Below are positions 57,466-64,000 of a DNA stretch of 64,000 nucleotides, in pieces. Each line of letters begins with the position of its first letter. The first letter of the stretch is position 1. The translations under genes and the position numbers were made by a program. The stretch spans positions 29,358,325-29,422,324 of the forward strand of contig JBBMOA010000011.1 in assembly GCA_037954235.1 (NCBI GenBank), read 5' to 3'. The DNA is from Aulostomus chinensis. Lineage: Eukaryota > Chordata > Actinopteri > Syngnathiformes > Aulostomidae. Below the pieces are notes generated by a model. The model was not told where the DNA came from, did no database searches, and saw only the letters and a program-made list of their open reading frames with translations.

Positions 57466-60283
57466 TATAATATACTGTGTATGTGAGTATAATATACTGA
57501 GTATGTGAGTATAATATAGTGAGTATGTGAGTATAATATAGTGTGTATGTGAGTATAATACAGTGAGTATTTAAGTATAATATAGTGAGTATGTGAGTAT
57601 AATATCATGTGTATGTGAGTATAATTTAGTGAGTATGTGAGTATAATATATTACGTATGTGAGTATAATATAGTGTGTATGTGAGTATAATATAGTGAGT
57701 ATTTGAATATAATATAGTGAGTATGTGAGTATAATATAGTGAGTATTTGAGTATAATATAGTGAGTATGTGAGTATAATATCATGTGTATGTGAGTATAA
57801 TTTAGTTAGTATGTGAGTATAATATAATGTGTATGTGAGTATAATATCATGTGTATGTGAGTATAATTTAGTGAGTATGTGAGTATAATATAATGTGTAT
57901 GTGAGTATAATTTAGTGAGTATGTGAATATAATATACTGCATATGTGAGTATAATATACTGTGTATGTGAGTATAATATAATGTGTATGTGAGTATAATA
58001 TAGTGAGTTTTTGAGTATAATATACTGCGTATGTGAGTATAATATAATGTGTATGTGAGTATAATATAGTGAGTATGTGAGTATAACATAGTGAGCATGT
58101 GAGTATAATACACTGCGTATTTGAGTATAATATAGTGAGTATGTTAGAGTAATATAGTGAGTATGTGAGTATAATATAATGGGTATGTGAGTATAAAATA
58201 GTGTGTATGTGAGTATAATATAGTGAGGATGTGAGTATAATATCATGTGTATGTGAGTATAATTTCGTGAGTATGTGAGTATAATATAGTGAGTATTTGA
58301 GTATAATACAGTGAGTATGTGAGTATAATATCATGTGTATGTGAGTATAATTTAGTGAGTATGTGAATATAATATACTGCATATGTGAGTATAATATACT
58401 GTGTATGTGAGTATAATATAATGTGTATTTGAGTATAATATAGTGAGTTTTTGAGTATAATATACTGCGCATGTGAGTATAATATAATGTGTATGTGAGT
58501 ATTATATAGTGAGTATGTGAGTATAACATAGTGAGTATGTGAGTATAATACACTGCGTATTTGAGTATAATATAGTGAGTATGTTAGAGTAATATAGTGA
58601 GTATGTGAGTATAATATCATGAGTATGTGAGTATAAAATAGTGTGCATTTTAGTATAATATAATGAGTATGTGAGTATAATATCATGTGTATGTGAGTAT
58701 AATTTAGTGAGTATGTGAGTATAATATAGTGTGTATGTGAGTATAATATAATGTGTATGTGAGTATAATTTAGTGAGTATGTGAGTATAATATACTGCGT
58801 ATGTGAGTATAATATAGTGTGTATGTGAGTATAATTTAGTGAGTATGTGAGTATAATATAACGTGTATGTGAGTATAATTTAGTGAGTATGTGAATATAA
58901 TATACTGCGTATGTGAGTATAATATAGTGAATATGTGAGTATAATATAATGTGTATGTGAGTATAATATAATATGTAATGGAGTATAATATAGTAAGTAT
59001 TTGAGTATAATATAGTGAGTATGTGAGTATAATATAATGGGTATGTGAGTAAAATGTAGTGTGTATGTGAGTATAATATATTGCGTATGTGAGTATAACA
59101 TCACGTGTATGTAATTATAATATAGTGAGTATGTGAGTAAAACATACTGCGTATGTGAGTATAATATAATGTGTATCTGAGTATTATATAGTGAGTATGT
59201 GAGTATAATATAATGTGTATGTGAGTACAATTTAGTGAGTATGTGAGTATAATATTGTGAGTATGTGAGTATAATCTAATGTGTATGTGAGTATAATATA
59301 ATGAGTATGTGAGTATAATATAGTGTTTATGTGAGTACAATTTAGTGAGTATGTGAGTATGATATAGTGAGTATGTGAGTATGGTATAATGGGTATGTGA
59401 GTATAAAATAGTGAGTATGTGAGTATAATATAGTGAGTATGTGAGTATAATATAATGGGTATGTGAGTATAATATTGTTAGTATATGAGTATAATATAGT
59501 GTGTATGTGAGTATAATATACTACCTATATGAATATAATATACTGTGTATGTGAGTATTATATGATGTGTATGTGAGTATAATATAGTGAGTTTTTGAGT
59601 ATAATATACTGCGTATGTGAGTATAATATAGTGAGTATGTGAGTATAATACAGTGAGTATGTGAGTATAATATACTGCGTATTTGAGTATAATATACTGA
59701 GTATGTTAGAGTAATATCGTGAGTATGTGAGTATAATATAATGGGTATGTGAGTATAAAATAGTGTGTTTGTGAGTATAATATCATGTGTATGTGAGTAT
59801 AATATACTGTGTATGTGAGTATAATATACTGAGTATGTGAGTATAATATAGTGAGTATGTGAGTATAATATAGTGTGTATGTGAGTATAATACAGTGAGT
59901 ATTTGAGTATAATATAGTGAGTATGTGAGTATAATATCGTGTATGTGAGTAGAATTTAGTGAGTATGTGAGGATAATATACTGCGTATGTGAGTATAATA
60001 TAGTGTGTATGTGAGTATAATATAGTGAGTATTTTAATATAATATAGTGAGTATGAGTATAATATAATGTGTATGTGAGTATAATCTCGTGAATATGTGA
60101 GTATAATATCATGTGTATGTGAGTATAATTTAGTGAGTATGTGAGTATAATATAATGTGTATGTGAGTATAATTTAGTGAGTATGTGAGTATAATATAAT
60201 GTGTATGTGAGTATAATTTAGTGAGTATGTGAATATAATATACTGCATATGTGAGTATAATATAGTGAATATGTGAGTATAAT
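57466..60283 (+). repeat. satellite higher-order unit, copy 2, with two internal losses
   Basis: The offset to copy 1 falls from 3,646 to 3,470 near 58850 (a loss of 176 bp, exactly 8 monomers). It falls to 2,812 near 59520 (a further loss of about 658 bp, close to 30 monomers). Matching pairs are 55410-55760 with 58880-59230 and 56971-57300 with 59783-60112. Confidence 0.85.
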
Positions 60284-63200
60284 ATAATGTGTATGTGAGT
60301 ATAATATAATATGTATTGGAGTATAATACAGTAAGTATTTGAGTATAATATAGTGAGTATGTGAGTATAATATAATGGGTATGTGAGTATAAAATAGTGA
60401 GTATGTGAGTATAACATAATGCGTATGTGACTATAATATAATGTGTATGTGAGTATAATATAGTGAGTATGTGAGTATAACATAATGGGTATGTGAGTAT
60501 AATATTGTGAGTATGTGAGTATAATATAGTGTGTATGTCAGTATAATATATTGCATATGTGAGTATAACATCACGTGTATGTGAGTACAATTTAGTGAGT
60601 ATGTGAGTATAATATAGTGAGTATGTGAGTATAATCTAATGTGTATGTGAGTATAATATAATGTGTATTTGAGTATAATATAGTGAGTTTTTGAGTATAA
60701 TATACTGCGTATGTGAGTATAATATAATGTGTATGTGAGTATAATATAGTGAGTATGTGAGTATAACATAGTGAGTATGTGAGTATAATACACTGCGTAT
60801 TTGTGTATAATATAGTGAGTATGTTAGAGTAATATAGTGAGTATGTGAGTATAATATAATGGGTATGTGAGTATAATATACTGCGTATGTGAGTATAATA
60901 TAGTGTGTATGTGAGTATAATTTAGTGAGTATGTGAGTATAATATACTGCGTACGTGAGTATAACATAGTGTGTATGTGAGTATAATATAATGTGTATGT
61001 GAGTATAATTTAGTGAGTATGTGAGTATAATATAGTGAGTATTTGAATATAATATAGTGAGTATGTGAGTATAATATCATGTGTATGAGAGTATAATTTA
61101 GTGAGTATGTGAGTATAATATAACGTGTATGTGAGTATAATTTAGTGAGTATGTGAATATAATATACTGCGTATGTGAGTATAATATAGTGAATATGTGA
61201 GTATTATATAATGTGTATGTGAGTATAATATAATATGTAATGGAGTATAATATAGTAAGTATTTGAGTATAATATAGTGAGTATGTGAGTATAATATAAT
61301 GGGTATGTGAGTATAATATAGTGTGTATGTGAGTATAATATATTGCGTATGTGAGTATAACATCACGTGTATGTAAGTATAATATAGTGAGTATGTGAGT
61401 ATAACATACTGCGTATGTGAGTATAATATAGTGTGTATCTGAGTATTATATAGTGAGTATGTGAGTATAATATAATGTGTATGTGAGTACAATTTAGTGA
61501 GTATGTGAGTATAATATAGTGAGTATGTGAGTATAATCTAATGTGTATGTGAGTATAATATAATGAGTATGTGAGTATAATATAGTGTTTATGTGAGTAT
61601 AATTTAGTGAGTACGAATATGATATAGTGAGTATGTGAGTATAATATATTGTTTATGTGAGTATAATATGGTGAGTATGTGAGTATAATACAGTCTGTAT
61701 GTGAGTATAAAATAGTCATTATGTGAGTATAATATACTGTGTATGTGAGTATAATTTAGTGAGTATGTGAGTATGATATAGTGAGCATGTGAGTATAATA
61801 TATTGTGTATGTGAGTATAATGTCATGTGTATTTGAGTATAATGTAATAAGTATTTGAGTATAGTATAGTGTGTATGCTACTATAATATAATGTGTATAT
61901 CAGTATAATATAGTGAGTATGTGAGTATAATATACTGCGTATTTGAGTATAATATAGTGAGTATGTTAGAGTAATATAGTGAGTATGTGAGTATAATATA
62001 ATGGGTATGTGAGTATAAAATAGTGTGTATGTGAGTATAATATACTGTGTATGTGAGTATAATATACTGAGTATGTGAGTATAATATAGTGAGTATGTGA
62101 GTATAATATAGTGTGTATGTGAGTATAATACAGTGAGTATTTGAGTATAATATAGTGAGTATGTGAGTATAATATCGTGTATGTGAGTATAATTTAGTGA
62201 GTATTTGAGGATAATATACTGCGTATGTGAGTATAATATAGTGTGTATGTGAGTATAATATAGTGAGTATTTTAATATAATATAGTGAGTATGAGTATAA
62301 TATAATGTGTATGTGAGTATAATATAGTGAATATGTGAGTATAATATCATGTGTATGTGAGTATAATTTAGTGAGTATGTGAGTATAATATAATGTGTAT
62401 GTGAGTATAATTTAGTGAGTATGTGAGTATAATATAATGTGTATGTGAGTATAATTTAGTGAGTATGTGAATATAATATACTGCATATGTGAGTATAATA
62501 TAGTGAATATGTGAGTATAATATAATGTGTATGTGAGTATAATATAATATGTATTGGAGTATAATACAGTAAGTATTTGAGTATAATATAGTGAGTATGT
62601 GAGTATAATATAATGGGTATGTGAGTATAAAATAGTGAGTATGTGAGTATAACATAATGCGTATGTGAGTATAATATAATGTGTATGTGAGTATAATATA
62701 GTGAGTATGTGAGTATAACATAATGGGTATGTGAGTATAATATTGTGAGTATGTGAGTATAATATAGTGTGTATGTCAGTATAATATATTGCATATGTGA
62801 GTATAACATCACGTGTATGTGAGTACAATTTAGTGAGTATGTGAGTATAATATAGTGAGTATGTGAGTATAATCTAATGTGTATGTGAGTATAATATAAT
62901 GTGTATTTGAGTATAATATAGTGAGTTTTTGAGTATAATATACTGCGTATGTGAGTATAATATAATGTGTATGTGAGTATAATATAGTGAGTATGTGAGT
63001 ATAACATAGTGAGTATGTGAGTATAATACACTGCGTATTTGAGTATAATGTAGTGAGTATGTTAGAGTAATATAGTGAGTATGTGAGTATAATATAATGG
63101 GTATGTGAGTATAAAATAGTGTGTATGTGAGTATAATATCGTGAGTATGTGAGTATAATATCATGTGTATGTGAGTATAATTTAGTGAGTATGTGAGTAT

Positions 63201-64000
63201 AATATAGTGTGTATGTGAGTATAATATAATGTGTATGTGAGTATAATTTAGTGAGTATGTGAGTATAATATACTGCGTATGTGAGTATAATATAGTGTGT
63301 ATGTGAGTATAATTTAGTGAGTATGTGAGTATAATATACTGCGTACGTGAGTATAACATAGTGTGTATGTGAGTATAATAAAATGTGTATGTGAGTATAA
63401 TTTAGTGAGTATGTGAGTATAATATAGTGAGTATTTGAATATAATATAGTGAGTATGTGAGTATAATATCATGTGTATGAGAGTATAATTTAGTGAGTAT
63501 GTGAGCATAATATAACGTGTATGTGAGTATAATTTAGTGAGTATGTGAATATAATATACTGCGTATGTGAGTATAATATAGTGAATATGTGAGTATAATA
63601 TAGTGAGTATGTGAGTATAATATACTGCGTATTTGAGTATAATATACTGAGTATGTTAGAGTAATATAGTGAGTATGTGAGTATAATATAATGGGTATGT
63701 GAGTATAAAATAGTGTTTGTGAGTATAATATCATGTGTATGTGAGTATAATATACTGTGTATGTGAGTATAATATACTGAGTATGTGACTATAATATAGT
63801 GAGTATGTGAGTATAATATAGTGTGTATGTGAGTATAATACAGTGAGTATTTGAGTATAATGTAGTGAGTATGTGAGTATAATACCGTGTATGTGAGTAT
63901 AATTTATTGAGTATGTGAGTATAATATACTGCGTATGTGAGTATAATATAGTGTGTATGTGAGTATAATATAGTGAGTATTTTAATATAATATAGTGAGT
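60284..64000 (+). repeat. satellite segment with a 2,238-bp-offset duplication
   Basis: 60130-60873 (and, less exactly, sequence from about 59880) reappears at 62368-63111 at a constant 2,238-bp offset, with scattered single-base differences (for example GTGACTATAAT near 60430 versus GTGAGTATAAT near 62668). The array continues to the last base without a boundary. Confidence 0.85.

Larger units (their letters stand above)
39211..64000 (+). repeat. giant AT-rich tandem array, 22-bp monomer, at least 24.8 kb
   Basis: The monomer core is AGTATAATATAGTGAGTA preceded by TGTG, 22 bp in all, about 1,100 copies in the window, continuing past the window end. Recurrent variants change the part after AGTATAATAT: AGTGAG, AATGTG, ACTGCG, CATGTG, AATGGG. 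The first half is the most constant. Every three monomers (66 bp) give a 22-residue protein repeat on the minus strand, and because no frame of the monomer has a minus-strand stop, long frames appear everywhere. These are not genes. The order of variants defines higher-order units described separately. Confidence 0.98.

Noticed and set aside
39178..63734. Dozens of minus-strand open frames up to 337 codons with YSHTHYIILTY-type repeats
   Set aside because: They follow directly from a 22-bp monomer without minus-strand stops. They start at chance ATG variants, overlap in all frames and have no non-repeat portion, so they are not genes.
39211..64000. CRISPR-like array (short regular repeats)
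   Set aside because: There are no unique spacers. The unit is a continuous 22-bp tandem repeat in a eukaryotic setting, with no cas genes.

Overview
The window looks like a gene-poor, repeat-saturated stretch of a ray-finned (teleost) fish genome. I found no convincing intact host gene. Every recognisable coding stretch is a decayed fragment of a retroelement family common in teleosts: an APE-endonuclease LINE of the RTE/Rex3 type, L2/CR1-like LINEs, a Tx1-type LINE, an L1-like ORF1, a jockey/CR1-like ORF2, a Penelope-like element and Ty3/gypsy remnants. Family names come from remembered protein motifs, since no search could be run.

Layout. 1-6.4 kb: mostly unassigned, with a degenerate gypsy fragment, a LINE 3' UTR piece and microsatellites. 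6.4-9.0 kb: minus-strand APE LINE (endonuclease and RT, frameshifted). 9.0-11.2 kb: minus-strand L2-like LINE A, with a 182-bp sense-oriented LINE 3' tail inserted in it. 12.0-13.9 kb: minus-strand Penelope-like element with RT and GIY-YIG domains and a hammerhead-like terminal hairpin. 14.9-21.9 kb: two oppositely oriented copies of L2-like LINE B, each with a 61-bp minisatellite in its 3' UTR, flanking an internally deleted Tx1 LINE. 23.3-25.4 kb: a second APE LINE, plus strand, split by an 815-bp element with terminal inverted repeats. 27.3-34.2 kb: a LINE 3' end, then two inverted copies of a repeat carrying a 71-bp minisatellite around LINE debris. 34.8-36.3 kb: a GC-rich minisatellite beside a gypsy LTR/leader remnant. 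36.3-37.0 kb: dense microsatellites. 38.1-38.3 kb: a tRNA-derived SINE.

From about 39.21 kb to the window end (at least 24.8 kb) the sequence is one AT-rich tandem array with a 22-bp monomer, roughly 1,100 copies. It has clear higher-order structure: a tandem duplication with a 6,881-bp unit, a second duplication with a 3,646-bp unit whose downstream copy lost 176 and about 658 bp, an 880-bp unit, and a segment repeated at 2,238-bp spacing. Two monomers in inverted orientation lie 330 bp outside the array. The many long minus-strand reading frames there are by-products of a monomer that has no minus-strand stop in any frame.

The parts do not form a pathway. They record nested transposition, minisatellite growth inside transposon 3' regions and unequal exchange within a satellite. 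The most distinctive items are the large 22-bp satellite and its nested duplications, the Penelope hairpin, and the repeated pattern of minisatellite-bearing repeats placed as inverted pairs.
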